Assembly: GCF_000411455.1 (NCBI RefSeq)
Contig: NZ_KE150457.1
Span: 1,142,023-1,206,022, forward strand
DNA from: Microbacterium sp. oral taxon 186 str. F0373
Lineage (GTDB): Bacteria > Actinomycetota > Actinomycetes > Actinomycetales > Microbacteriaceae
Direction of reading: 5' to 3'
DNA length: 64,000 nt
Each line of letters opens with the position of its first letter. The first letter of the stretch is position 1. Below are positions 15,396 through 23,549 of the stretch, piece after piece. The notes beneath the pieces were generated by a model that had not been told where the DNA came from, ran no database searches, and was given only the letters and a program-made list of their open reading frames with translations. Position numbers and translations under genes: made by a program.

Positions 15396-16055
15396 TCAGG
15401 CGGATGCCGCGGCGGCGGCCTTGGCGGTGGCGAGATCGACGAAGAGGTCGGTGTTGAACTGGTACGCGGCCAGCACCTCGTCGATGACGCGCTCGCGCTC
15501 CGCGGCATCCCATGCGACGGCGTCGAGCTGCTCGCGATAGACATCCTTGAAAGCGGTGGGGTCGGCAATCTCGTCGAAGAGGTAGAAGCCGATGCCGTTC
15601 GTCTCGAAGCCGAACTGGCGCGCCATGAGCTTTCCGATGAACAGGCCCCCGGAGAGGTCGCCGAGGTAGCGCGTGTAGTGATGGGCCACGAAGCCGCCCG
15701 GCCAGGTCGCGCCCACCTCGCGGATGCGCTCGACGTAGCGGCGCGTCGTCGGCAGCGGCGCGATGCGTTCGCGCCAGTCGTCGCCGATGAGGAAGGCGAG
15801 ATCCGCCTCGATGGCGGGCAGGCGCGTGAGCTTCTCGCTGATGAAGGGCGCGGCCACAGGGTCATCGCGCATCGCGTCGGCAGCGGCCTCGAGGGCCTCG
15901 TAGATGAACCAGTGCTGGGCGACGAGCGCGACGTAGTCGTCGCGCGTGCCGCGACCGCGCATGAGGTCGTCCATGAACCCGGCGTGCTCGCTGCCGGAGT
16001 GGGCGGTGCGCGAACGCTCGCGCAGGGCGGTGGAGAACGGGATCGGCTCGGTCAC
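15396..16055 (-). CDS. hmuO: Heme oxygenase
   Basis: 219-aa biliverdin-producing heme oxygenase that opens heme with electrons and O2 and releases iron. The proximal-His region is RERSRTAHSGSEHAGF near residues 12-27 and the glycine-rich distal helix is YLGDLSGGLFIGKL near residue 130. The start is a GTG 7 nt after TACACT on the minus strand, with a DtxR-type box immediately upstream, so expression should rise on iron starvation. A DUF2470 gene lies just upstream on the same strand. Confidence 0.93.
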   Translation of the reverse strand: MTEPIPFSTALRERSRTAHSGSEHAGFMDDLMRGRGTRDDYVALVAQHWFIYEALEAAADAMRDDPVAAPFISEKLTRLPAIEADLAFLIGDDWRERIAPLPTTRRYVERIREVGATWPGGFVAHHYTRYLGDLSGGLFIGKLMARQFGFETNGIGFYLFDEIADPTAFKDVYREQLDAVAWDAAERERVIDEVLAAYQFNTDLFVDLATAKAAAAASA

Positions 16056-16062
16056 AGCCGTC

Positions 16063-16090
16063 AGTGTATCTGAAACTAAGGCTCACCTAA
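16063..16090 (-). promoter_or_regulatory. DtxR/IdeR-type iron box and -10 of the heme oxygenase promoter
   Basis: On the minus strand the 19-mer at 16072-16090 reads TTAGGTGAGCCTTAGTTTC, matching the classic DtxR consensus at 13 of 19 positions, with TTAGGTGAGCCTTAG close to ideal. It abuts TACACT (16068-16063), the likely -10 box. Binding of an iron-loaded repressor here would block the promoter. Confidence 0.75.
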
Positions 16091-16138
16091 ACTGAAGGTT
16101 TTCTGCGGGATCGCTGAGTACCCGGACGGCCCCTGCGC

Positions 16139-16450
16139 TCATCCGTGCGGGCGCGGAGTGATCCCCAGTCGTGCACACGCCTCGTCGTACAGCGCGACGA
16201 TCTCGCGGCGCACGTCCCGCCGCTCGCTGATCTGCCCGCCGGGCCAGGGGACGCGGATGACGTCCTCGCCGCCGTCGGCCAGTGTGACGTGCCACTGACC
16301 GGCCGCGCCGTCGAACGTGACCATCTCGGACGCCACGACGTCGACCTCCGGCGCGAACGCCCGCGCGATGAGCAGGTTGTCGTCGGAGTGGTCGTCGTTC
16401 ATGTGGCCGAGAACGCCGGTCAGCGTGTCGTCGTCGAAGGTGTGCGCCAT
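16139..16450 (-). CDS. DUF2470 heme-utilisation domain protein
   Basis: 103-aa protein made of one DUF2470 domain, the C-terminal domain of HugZ-type heme-degrading and pyridoxamine-oxidase-like proteins. The diagnostic segment is LGHMNDDHSDDNLLIARAF near residues 14-32, followed by MVTFDGAAGQW and an Arg-rich helix RRDVRREIVALYDEA. The ATG lies 7 nt after TAAGGT on the minus strand. Its place upstream of heme oxygenase on the same strand supports a role in heme binding or iron recovery. Confidence 0.8.
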   Translation of the reverse strand: MAHTFDDDTLTGVLGHMNDDHSDDNLLIARAFAPEVDVVASEMVTFDGAAGQWHVTLADGGEDVIRVPWPGGQISERRDVRREIVALYDEACARLGITPRPHG

Positions 16451-16597
16451 GGCACCCACCTTAGGGGCGGGTGTGCGCGGTGCCACGGGTCTGCGCCGGC
16501 GCAATGGCTCCCGCGACGGAATCGTCACAGGAGCGTCACGGCGTCGGGTCGTCTGCGCATCGTGATCTACGCTGAAAGGACTGACCAGGGGGTGAGG

Positions 16598-17860
16598 ATG
16601 CGGACTTTTCGTCGATCGCGGCGTCTTGCGGCGGTAGCCGGCACGCTCGCGGTGGCGATCGCGCTGGCCGCGTGCTCGTCGACCGACACGGTAGCGCTGC
16701 CACTGCCGGATCAGGTGGATGCCGCCATCGGCGGCGATGTGCAGGCCCAGTTGCAGACGGCCGTCGAGCGTGCGGTGGCGGCCTCGGGGGCTTCGGCTGC
16801 GATCGTAGGCGTGCGTGTTCCGTGGGCGGGTGTCTGGGACGCGGGCGTCGGCACGGTCGCTCCCGGCGGCGCCGCGGTGAACGACGCCATGACCTTCCAC
16901 GCCGGTGCGGTGACGCGGTCGATGACCTGCGACGTGCTCTACGGGCTCGTCCACGACGGCGTGGTCTCGCTGGATGATCCGGTCGGCAAATATGTGACGG
17001 GCCTGGGGGACCAGGGCGCTCGGGACGGCCTGACGCTCGGTCAGCTCTGCGACTCGACGTCGGGGATCGGTCCGTACGATCCGAGCATCGACGCGCGCAT
17101 ACGCGCCACTCCCTCCCGTGTCTGGACGCCGCGGGAGCTGATGGCCTTCGGGATGTCGCGCGAATCGACCACCCAGCCCGGAACCGTGTTCGCCGACTCC
17201 GACACCAGCTATGTGCTGCTGGGTTTCGCCCTCGAGCGCGCGACCAACAAGACCGCGGCGCAGCTCTTTCAGCAGTACGTGTTCGGTCCGAACGGGATGA
17301 CCTCCTCGTCGCTGCCCGACAACGGCACCGCCGAGCTGGACGGCCTGTGGACGGGCACCGCGGCCGATGGCAGCGCGGCGTGCACCGCGCCCACCCCGGT
17401 GGTCGGCCTGTCGTCGAGTGCCGGCTTCACGGCATCCGGTGTCATCAGCGACCTCACCGACACGGGGCGATACGTGCAGGCGCTGGCGATGGGGCTGCGT
17501 CCCTACGACGCGCCGGGCCGCTTCGAGAACCCGCTGCCGGCGGTGGCGAACGGTCCGTCGTGGTTCACCGCGCGCGGCGGGGCGTACCAAGCCGGCAGCC
17601 TCATCGGGCAGTACGGCTCGGTCCCCGGTGCGCTGACGGCCGCGTTCGCCGACCGCACGACCGGGATGAGCGTCGTCGTCACGTTGAACAACTCACGGGC
17701 GTCGAGCGACCTCGTCCGCAGTCTCGCGTGGGAGCTGGCGGCCATCGCGTCGAAGGCGCCGGCGGCTGCGGGACGCACCGCCCCGCAGGCGGGGCTGCCG
17801 TGGACGGCGGAGGACATGGCCGCGCAGGTCACCGCCGCTGCGGTCTGCCCAATCCCGTGA
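16598..17860 (+). CDS. Beta-lactamase-fold lipoprotein, probably catalytically inactive
   Basis: 420-aa serine beta-lactamase/DD-peptidase-like (PF00144) protein. The signal peptide ends in a lipobox (ALAACSS), so it is membrane-anchored outside the cell. The fold is clear: FHAGAVTRSMT aligns with the usual SxxK motif block, followed by LVHDGVVSLDDPVGKYV and LGQLCDSTSGIG. The nucleophile Ser is Ala and the Lys is Arg (AVTR for SVTK), the YSN motif is DSD (FADSDTSYVLLG), and the C-terminal triad is RGG. This points to a binding or sensing role for cell wall or peptide, not hydrolysis. The start ATG has a GGTGAGG-type site 5' of it. Confidence 0.8.
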   Translation: MRTFRRSRRLAAVAGTLAVAIALAACSSTDTVALPLPDQVDAAIGGDVQAQLQTAVERAVAASGASAAIVGVRVPWAGVWDAGVGTVAPGGAAVNDAMTFHAGAVTRSMTCDVLYGLVHDGVVSLDDPVGKYVTGLGDQGARDGLTLGQLCDSTSGIGPYDPSIDARIRATPSRVWTPRELMAFGMSRESTTQPGTVFADSDTSYVLLGFALERATNKTAAQLFQQYVFGPNGMTSSSLPDNGTAELDGLWTGTAADGSAACTAPTPVVGLSSSAGFTASGVISDLTDTGRYVQALAMGLRPYDAPGRFENPLPAVANGPSWFTARGGAYQAGSLIGQYGSVPGALTAAFADRTTGMSVVVTLNNSRASSDLVRSLAWELAAIASKAPAAAGRTAPQAGLPWTAEDMAAQVTAAAVCPIP

Positions 17861-17895
17861 GATCGAGCACGGTGTGAGCTGCCGATGAGCGCCGT

Positions 17896-18783
17896 GTGAG
17901 CGCCGCGCGCACACCCGCATCTGGAGCGCCGGCCGCGGTCGGCCTCGTCGTCGCCGGACTGGTGTGTCAGGAGGGCGGCGCCGCGATCGCGGTCACGCTG
18001 TTCCCGCACGTCGGCGCCCTGGGCATGGTGATGCTGCGCCTCGCGTTCTCCGCGCTGATCCTTCTGGCCGTCGCGCGGCCACGGCTGCGCGGGCACGGGG
18101 CGAACGCGTGGCGCGATGTCATCGTGTTCGGCGTCGTCCTGGGCACGATGAACGGGCTGTTCTACCTCGCGCTGCAACGGCTGCCGCTGGGAGTGACGGT
18201 CACGATCGAGGTGCTCGGCCCGCTCGCGCTGTCGATCATCGCCGGGCGCCGTCGTTCGTCCTGGCTGTGGGCCGGCGTCGCACTCCTCGGCGTCGTCGCC
18301 CTGGCCGGCGGCGGATGGGATCGACTCGACCTCCTCGGCGTGCTGTGCGCGCTCGGAGCCGCGGCGAGCTGGGCGATCTACATCCTCGCGTCGGCGCGCG
18401 TGGGCGCCGCGTTCCCGCGCCTGGACGGGCTGGCCATCGCGATGGCGATCGGCGGCGTGCTGTCGCTGCCGTTCGGCATCGTCCAGGCGGGCGCAGCGCT
18501 GCTGCGGCCGGAGATGCTCGCGCTCGGCGCCGCGGTCGCCCTGCTGTCGTCGACGCTGCCGTACGCGTTCGAGCTGATCGCGCTGCGGCGCCTGCCGGCG
18601 GCGGCGTTCGCCATTCTGATGTCGCTCGCCCCGGCGGTCGCGGCGTTGGCCGGCTGGGCGTTGCTCGGACAGCATCTCGCGTGGCTGGAGATCGTGGGAA
18701 TCGTCCTGGTGATCGCGGCATCCATCGGCGCCGTGCGCGCCGCCGGGCGCCGTGTGCGCGATGCCGTGGAGCCGATCGGCTGA
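17896..18783 (+). CDS. EamA/DMT-family transporter (RhtA-like)
   Basis: 295-aa inner-membrane protein with ten predicted helices in two EamA repeats (second repeat from about residue 150). RhtA-like signatures include VMLRLAFSALILL near residue 43 and LSSTLPYAFELIALRRLPAAAFAILMSLAPAVAALAG. RhtA relatives export threonine, homoserine and similar amino acids; here the substrate is inferred only from family. The GTG at 17896 is the only sensible start after an in-frame stop. Confidence 0.85.
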   Translation: MSAARTPASGAPAAVGLVVAGLVCQEGGAAIAVTLFPHVGALGMVMLRLAFSALILLAVARPRLRGHGANAWRDVIVFGVVLGTMNGLFYLALQRLPLGVTVTIEVLGPLALSIIAGRRRSSWLWAGVALLGVVALAGGGWDRLDLLGVLCALGAAASWAIYILASARVGAAFPRLDGLAIAMAIGGVLSLPFGIVQAGAALLRPEMLALGAAVALLSSTLPYAFELIALRRLPAAAFAILMSLAPAVAALAGWALLGQHLAWLEIVGIVLVIAASIGAVRAAGRRVRDAVEPIG

Positions 18784-18871
18784 GGCGGCGCCATCCCATC
18801 GTCGGGTGCCCGCCGGGCGGTGATCAGCCGACGTTCGGGTGACGGATAGTCGCGCATGACAGGATGCCGCG

Positions 18872-19531
18872 GTGACCCCGCGCTCCTCGACATCCGGCCG
18901 CGGCGGCTCGGCGAGGCGTCGATCCGTTCGCCGTCGTCCGGTGCTCAGCGCCCGACGGCGGCGGCAGCTGCGTCGTCGGCGGGTGGTCGCCTTGGCGGTG
19001 GTGGCCGTGCTCGCCGTCGGGCTGGGCGTGGCGGGGGTCGCGATCGGGCAGGCCGTTCGCCATGCCGCCGTCTGCGCGGAGGCCGAGGGATTCGGGCGGC
19101 AGCAGCTCGACAACGCACGCAGCATCGTGGCGGCTGGCCGCGATGCCGGACTGCCTGTGCGCGACCAGACGATCGCGGTGATGACGGCGCTGGGGGAGTC
19201 GAGTCTGCAGAACATCGACTACGGCGACTGGGAGACGAGCGGAGTGACCAACCCGGACGGCTCGCGCACGACCTCGATCGGTCTGTTCCAGCAGCAGGAC
19301 GGCTGGGGAACGCGTGAGCAGCGGCTCGACCCGTACACGGCGGCGAGCCTGTTCTACCGTGCCATGGCCGAGAAAGTTCCTGAGCCGGAGCGGTCGGCCA
19401 CGGAGCCGACGGAGGTCGCCCATCGGGTGCAGATCAATCGCGATCCGACGCACTACGCCCCGTACTGGCCCCTGGCCGAGCGCATCGTCGCCGTGCTCGA
19501 CGATCAGGCCGTCGTCGACACCTGCCTCTGA
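18872..19531 (+). CDS. Membrane-anchored lysozyme-like protein
   Basis: 219-aa protein. A very Arg-rich N-terminus (residues 1-40) precedes one transmembrane helix near 41-62. The outer domain looks like a transglycosylase/lysozyme-like fold: an early helix QQLDNARSIVAAGRDAGL, then TIAVMTALGESSLQNIDYGD with a candidate catalytic Glu, TTSIGLFQQQDGWGT, and a later helix DPYTAASLFYRAM. Similar proteins in actinobacteria are annotated as hypothetical or as peptidoglycan hydrolases. Its end overlaps the convergent ltrA gene by 28 bp. Confidence 0.65.
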   Translation: MTPRSSTSGRGGSARRRSVRRRPVLSARRRRQLRRRRVVALAVVAVLAVGLGVAGVAIGQAVRHAAVCAEAEGFGRQQLDNARSIVAAGRDAGLPVRDQTIAVMTALGESSLQNIDYGDWETSGVTNPDGSRTTSIGLFQQQDGWGTREQRLDPYTAASLFYRAMAEKVPEPERSATEPTEVAHRVQINRDPTHYAPYWPLAERIVAVLDDQAVVDTCL

Positions 19532-20712
19532 CGGGCGTTCGTCTGCGGTCTTCTCTTCTCGACCCCGACGACCGCAGCCACGGTTCCTGCCGCGGCGGTC
19601 AGCAGCATGCCGAGCGTCGAGGGGACGAAGGTGGCGCCGACGATCGCGGCCGCTCCGCACAGCAGAACCGTGTTGCCGACCGCCGTCAGCTGCACGCGCA
19701 GTGTCAGCAGCCAGATGCCGAGGATGAACACGGCGACGGGCACGGTGAGAGTGGCGTGCGCGGCGATGCTCGACAGTCGCGTCTCGTGGTCGATGTCGTC
19801 GACGGCGACCTCGATGCCGGCCGAGAAGGCGCCGGCAGCCGCGAAGATCACGTAGTGGAAGTAGCCGTAGCGGATGGACGACGCGAGGGTGCGGATGTGT
19901 CCGGTGTGCTCGCGCGAGAAGTACACCCACCACATGCCCGCCGCGATCGCCAGCGCGGCGACCGACACGACGATGAGCTCGGCGAGGTGCTCTTGCTTCT
20001 GCAGTGCCTCGATGATCGCCCCGGCGGAGGCGAGGATCGACTCGCCGAGCAGGATCAGGGTGAACAGGCTGTAGCGCTCGGTGATGTGGTGGGCGTTCCA
20101 CGGTGCGTGGCCGTCGCGCTCCGCCCAGACCGGTACCAGTGACTCGGCGAGCGCGAGGACGAAGAACGCGACGACTCCGGCCATGGGTGGCAGCAGGAGG
20201 CGCAGCACCCACGCCACCTGCACCAGCGCGATTGCGCCCGCGTAACGTAGGCACACCCGGCGGAACTCGGGCACGGATGCCGCCGCGCGCAGCCATTGCC
20301 CCACCATCGCCAACCGCATGATCACGTAGCCGAGAGTCACGATCGTGAAGTCCTGATGTTCCATCGCGGAGGCGGTGCCGCTGGCGAGCACGAGGACGCC
20401 CGCCATCTGCAGGATGGTCATGACGCGGTACAGCCAATCGTCGACGGCGAACGAGGTGCCGAACCAGGTGAAGTTCATCCACGCCCACCAGATCGCGAAG
20501 AACACCATGATGTAGCTCATGACGGCGACGCCCAGCTCGCCCTGGGCCTCCATGTGGTGCAGCTGCTGCGACGACAGCGACACGGCGACCACGAACACGA
20601 GGTCGAAGAAGAGCTCGAGCGGGCTGGCGGCGCGGTGCTGCTCGTGCGCGTCGCGCGCTGTCATCCGTCGCAGGCCCCAGCGTGTGCGGTGAGGAGAGGC
20701 GTCGTGCGTCAT
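19504..20712 (-). CDS. ltrA: Low temperature requirement protein A (LtrA) family
   Basis: 402-aa polytopic protein of the LtrA family (PF06772), first linked to growth of Listeria in the cold; the biochemical role is unknown. The signature is SPLELFFDLVFVVAVSLSSQQLHH close to the N-terminus and RYSLFTLILLGESILASAGAI in the middle. The ATG at 20712 is preferred because a longer frame would run into the preceding gene, and the family begins near the LELFFDLVFV block. Confidence 0.87.
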   Translation of the reverse strand: MTHDASPHRTRWGLRRMTARDAHEQHRAASPLELFFDLVFVVAVSLSSQQLHHMEAQGELGVAVMSYIMVFFAIWWAWMNFTWFGTSFAVDDWLYRVMTILQMAGVLVLASGTASAMEHQDFTIVTLGYVIMRLAMVGQWLRAAASVPEFRRVCLRYAGAIALVQVAWVLRLLLPPMAGVVAFFVLALAESLVPVWAERDGHAPWNAHHITERYSLFTLILLGESILASAGAIIEALQKQEHLAELIVVSVAALAIAAGMWWVYFSREHTGHIRTLASSIRYGYFHYVIFAAAGAFSAGIEVAVDDIDHETRLSSIAAHATLTVPVAVFILGIWLLTLRVQLTAVGNTVLLCGAAAIVGATFVPSTLGMLLTAAAGTVAAVVGVEKRRPQTNARQRQVSTTA

Positions 20713-20788
20713 GATCCCCCGATCACCCGCCCCCGTGCGGTGCGCGGCACGGGGAAAGATACCAGGCGCGTCGGCGTCGGTGTCCGAT

Positions 20789-21667
20789 TCAGGCAGCACG
20801 CACGGCGACGAACGCCGAGGGCTCGAGGTCTCCCGTCGGAGAGACGAAGATCCGCTTCACGTCGGAGGGCGTGCGGGGGTCGAACACCAGGGGGCGCGAC
20901 GCGCCCTCGGCGGGCACTTCGCGCGGCGGCAGGAGGGCCAGGCAGGTGACCCAGCGGCGCGCACCCTGGCCGTCATCGAACGCGAACGTGAGGGAGACCG
21001 CGGCGCGCGAGGCGGCCATCGCCTCCGTCGACAGCTGCGGCGACGAGGTGACCTCGGCGTCGACCAGGCGGCCGGTGGTCAGGAGTTCGGCGGCCAGGTC
21101 GGCGTTGCGCCGGTGGAAGCGCTGCGCGCGCAGGCGGCCGACGATGCTGGTGAGACCCAGGGCGATGAAGATGCCCGGCAGCCACCAGATGCCCGTGTAC
21201 ATGATCCACGCGCCGACGCCCCAGGCCTCGTCCTCATGGAAGACGGGGTCGACGGCGACGCCCACGGCATCCGGCGTCGCCCACATCGGCAGCGAGAGGA
21301 GCACGCCGGTCGCGAGGCCGAGAAGGACGATCGATGCCGGGCCGAGGAAGGCGTAGTACGTGCGCCGGCCCGTGTAGCGGTGGTTCCACGCCGAGTAGGC
21401 GCCCATCGTGATGATGCTGGCGATGATGCCCACCGGCAGGGCCGTCGATCGGACGGCGACGGGGATGCCGCCGTCCCAGGTGCTGAACACGCTGTTGATC
21501 GACACGACGCGCACCTGGTCGAAGAAGCCGCCGATGCCGAAGCCGATGACCGCTGCGGCGGCGAAGCCGGCGAGCCCCCAGAGGATGGTGGCCGTCAGTG
21601 CCCGTGGCGAGCCGACGAGCTTTCGATCCCGTTCGGCGGCCGCGGCTTTCGGATCGGTGAGGCTCAT
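20789..21667 (-). CDS. Hypothetical four-helix membrane protein
   Basis: 292-aa protein with about four transmembrane helices (residues roughly 27-48, 73-95, 105-130 and 152-175) and a cytoplasmic or soluble C-terminal domain carrying LRAQRFHRRNADLAAELLTTGRLV and a final beta-rich module. The layout resembles DUF3592-type proteins but the match is weak. The ATG lies 7 nt after TAGGCT on the minus strand. Function unknown. Confidence 0.65.
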   Translation of the reverse strand: MSLTDPKAAAAERDRKLVGSPRALTATILWGLAGFAAAAVIGFGIGGFFDQVRVVSINSVFSTWDGGIPVAVRSTALPVGIIASIITMGAYSAWNHRYTGRRTYYAFLGPASIVLLGLATGVLLSLPMWATPDAVGVAVDPVFHEDEAWGVGAWIMYTGIWWLPGIFIALGLTSIVGRLRAQRFHRRNADLAAELLTTGRLVDAEVTSSPQLSTEAMAASRAAVSLTFAFDDGQGARRWVTCLALLPPREVPAEGASRPLVFDPRTPSDVKRIFVSPTGDLEPSAFVAVRAA

Positions 21668-21674
21668 GACGTCC

Positions 21675-21680
21675 AGCCTA
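21675..21680 (-). promoter_or_regulatory. -10 box of a leaderless promoter
   Basis: On the minus strand TAGGCT lies 7 nt before the ATG at 21667, in the short gap between the tRNA gene and the membrane protein. Confidence 0.45.
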
Positions 21681-21704
21681 TGAGGCGGGATGGGGAGCGA
21701 GTGG

Positions 21705-21775
21705 AGGGGCTGACGGGAATCGAACCCGCGCTGTCTGCTTGGGAAGCAGAAGTTCTGCCATTGAACTACAGCCCC
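21705..21775 (-). tRNA. tRNA-Gly(CCC)
   Basis: 71-nt cloverleaf on the minus strand. The acceptor arm is GGGGCTG/CAGCCCC, the T-loop contains GGTTCGATTCC and the anticodon stem TCTGC/GCAGA closes the loop TTCCCAA, giving anticodon CCC (codon GGG). CCA is not encoded. Confidence 0.95.
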
Positions 21776-21833
21776 ATGACGACCTGACGGCCGTGCCCGT
21801 CCAGCATACCCACGAAAGTCGCGGCCCCGAACG

Positions 21834-21878
21834 TCTGTACAGATGTAGGAACGGGTCAGCGGATGCCGCGGTTAGCGT
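21834..21878 (+). promoter_or_regulatory. Palindrome and -10 box upstream of the alpha/beta hydrolase
   Basis: TCTGTACAGA (21834-21843) is a perfect 10-bp palindrome, extendable to 14 of 16 positions. TAGCGT at 21873-21878 is a plausible -10 box; the palindrome lies just upstream of the corresponding -35 position, where an activator or repressor could bind. Confidence 0.35.
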
Positions 21879-21928
21879 GAACACGCTCGGATCGAGCGCA
21901 CCCATCCACACGACCCGGAGGACCGATC

Positions 21929-22765
21929 ATGGCCTACGTCACCACCGAAGACGGCGCGGAGATCTACTACAAGGACTGGGGGAGCGCCGACGCCCAGCCC
22001 ATCGTCTTCCACCACGGCTGGCCCCTCTCGTCCGACGACTGGGACGCGCAGCTGCTCTACTTCCTCGACAAGGGCTACCGCGTGATCGCCTCCGATCGCC
22101 GCGGCCACGGGCGCTCGTCGCAGATCGCCACCGGTCATGACATGGACCACTACGCCAGCGACGTGAGCGCCGTCGTCGAGCACCTCGACCTGCGAAACGC
22201 CGTCCACATCGGCCACTCCACGGGAGGCGGCCAGGTCGCGCGCTACGTCGCGAAGTACGGCGAGCCCCAGGGCCGCGTCGCCAAGGCCGTGCTCGTCGCC
22301 GCCGTGCCCCCGATCATGCTGCAGAGCGACAGCAACCCCGAGGGCACCCCGCTGGTGGTGTTCGACGGCTTCCGTGAGGCCCTCGCTGCCAACCGTGCCG
22401 AGTTCTTCGAGGCTGTGGCATCCGGCCCCTTCTACGGCTTCAACCGCGAGGGCGTCACGCCGTCCCAGCCCGTCATCGACAACTGGTGGCGGCAGGGGAT
22501 GACCGGCAGCGCGCAGGCCCACTACCTCGGCATCAAGGCGTTCTCCGAGACCGACCAGACCGAAGACCTCAAGGCCATCACCGTTCCGGTGCTCGTGCTG
22601 CAGGGTGACGACGACCAGGTCGTGCCGTACAAGGCCGCCGCGCTTCTGCAGCACGAGCTGCTGCAGAACTCGACCCTCAAGATCTACGAGGGCTACCCGC
22701 ACGGCATGCTGACCACGCACGCGGACGTCATCAACCCCGACATCCTCGCGTTCATCCAGTCCTGA
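21929..22765 (+). CDS. Alpha/beta hydrolase, non-heme chloroperoxidase type
   Basis: 278-aa cytoplasmic alpha/beta hydrolase very close to cofactor-free bacterial haloperoxidases/esterases. It has the oxyanion region FHHGWPLSSDDWDAQ, the nucleophile elbow GHSTGGG near residue 92-98, the acid Asp in LQGDDDQVVP and the catalytic His in GYPHGML. Such enzymes hydrolyse esters or lactones and show perhydrolase activity. A good Shine-Dalgarno (CCGGAGG) precedes the ATG. Confidence 0.9.
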   Translation: MAYVTTEDGAEIYYKDWGSADAQPIVFHHGWPLSSDDWDAQLLYFLDKGYRVIASDRRGHGRSSQIATGHDMDHYASDVSAVVEHLDLRNAVHIGHSTGGGQVARYVAKYGEPQGRVAKAVLVAAVPPIMLQSDSNPEGTPLVVFDGFREALAANRAEFFEAVASGPFYGFNREGVTPSQPVIDNWWRQGMTGSAQAHYLGIKAFSETDQTEDLKAITVPVLVLQGDDDQVVPYKAAALLQHELLQNSTLKIYEGYPHGMLTTHADVINPDILAFIQS

Positions 22766-22811
22766 CCGTCCGTTCGCGAACCGCCCGCTGCGCTGGGCGC
22801 CGCACTCCCCG

Positions 22812-23549
22812 TCACTCCGACAGGTGCTGCACCGTGTTCGTGTAGGTGATCGCATCGGCCGTCGATCCGACGAGGCCGAGGGTCACGCCGAACATCGAGT
22901 CGAGGCCTTCGGCGGGCGGCGGGGTGTCGGCGCCCAGCGTGAGCAACTTTCCACCCGGAAGGGTCGCGCTGAGCGAGTTGATGTAGACCGCCACGTGCCC
23001 GTCGAGGGTCATCGTGTCGGCCGTCGTCGTCAAGATGGGGCCGGTGTCGCGCCGGACGGTCAGGCTGAATCCGGAGATCGTGATGCGGTCGGCTTCGAGC
23101 TTCAACGCCGTCGTCCGCGACCCGTCGGCGAGGGGAACGGTCACGACCGAGATGCCGCGCAGCCCGCTGAACGACAGCGACTTCGACCCGAGCTGGGCCG
23201 ACGGCTGCGTGAAGACGGGACCCTGCTCGTCGGCGATGGGCGCCACCGCCGGCGGGGTGGTACCTTCCGACGGCGACGGAGACGGCGAGGGCTGCCCGGG
23301 CTCCGGAAGACCGGGGACGGTCGGCAGGCTCGGGATGCCGGGAACCGACGCGCTCGCCGACGGTGACGGACTGGGCGTCGGGGACGGCGACGAGTGGCAG
23401 GGCATGATGATCGGGATGCACCACTCGGTGGGCTGCGCGCCAGAGGTCTCCACGGCCGCCGCCGGAAGGGCTGCGGTGCCGATCACGCTCGGCACCAGCG
23501 CGAGGAGCGCGGCCGCCCGCAGCGCGGAACGAGCACGCCGCGCGGTCAT
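22812..23549 (-). CDS. Secreted Pro/Ser-linker protein of the DUF6230/DUF6114 module
   Basis: 245-aa exported protein. A signal peptide (about residues 1-33, ending ALPAAAVE) is followed by a short Cys pair (WCIPIIMPCH), a low-complexity Pro/Ser linker near 55-95, and a beta-rich domain with repeated strands such as LKLEADRITISGFSLTV and TMTLDGHVAVYINSLSA. The strand pattern is reminiscent of the DUF6230 protein two genes upstream, hinting at a related fold. It starts 4 bp before the stop of the DUF6114 gene. Function unknown. Confidence 0.7.
   Translation of the reverse strand: MTARRARSALRAAALLALVPSVIGTAALPAAAVETSGAQPTEWCIPIIMPCHSSPSPTPSPSPSASASVPGIPSLPTVPGLPEPGQPSPSPSPSEGTTPPAVAPIADEQGPVFTQPSAQLGSKSLSFSGLRGISVVTVPLADGSRTTALKLEADRITISGFSLTVRRDTGPILTTTADTMTLDGHVAVYINSLSATLPGGKLLTLGADTPPPAEGLDSMFGVTLGLVGSTADAITYTNTVQHLSE

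Noticed and set aside
16598..17860. Functional class C beta-lactamase conferring resistance
   Set aside because: The nucleophile Ser, its Lys and the YSN motif are all replaced, so hydrolysis is unlikely.
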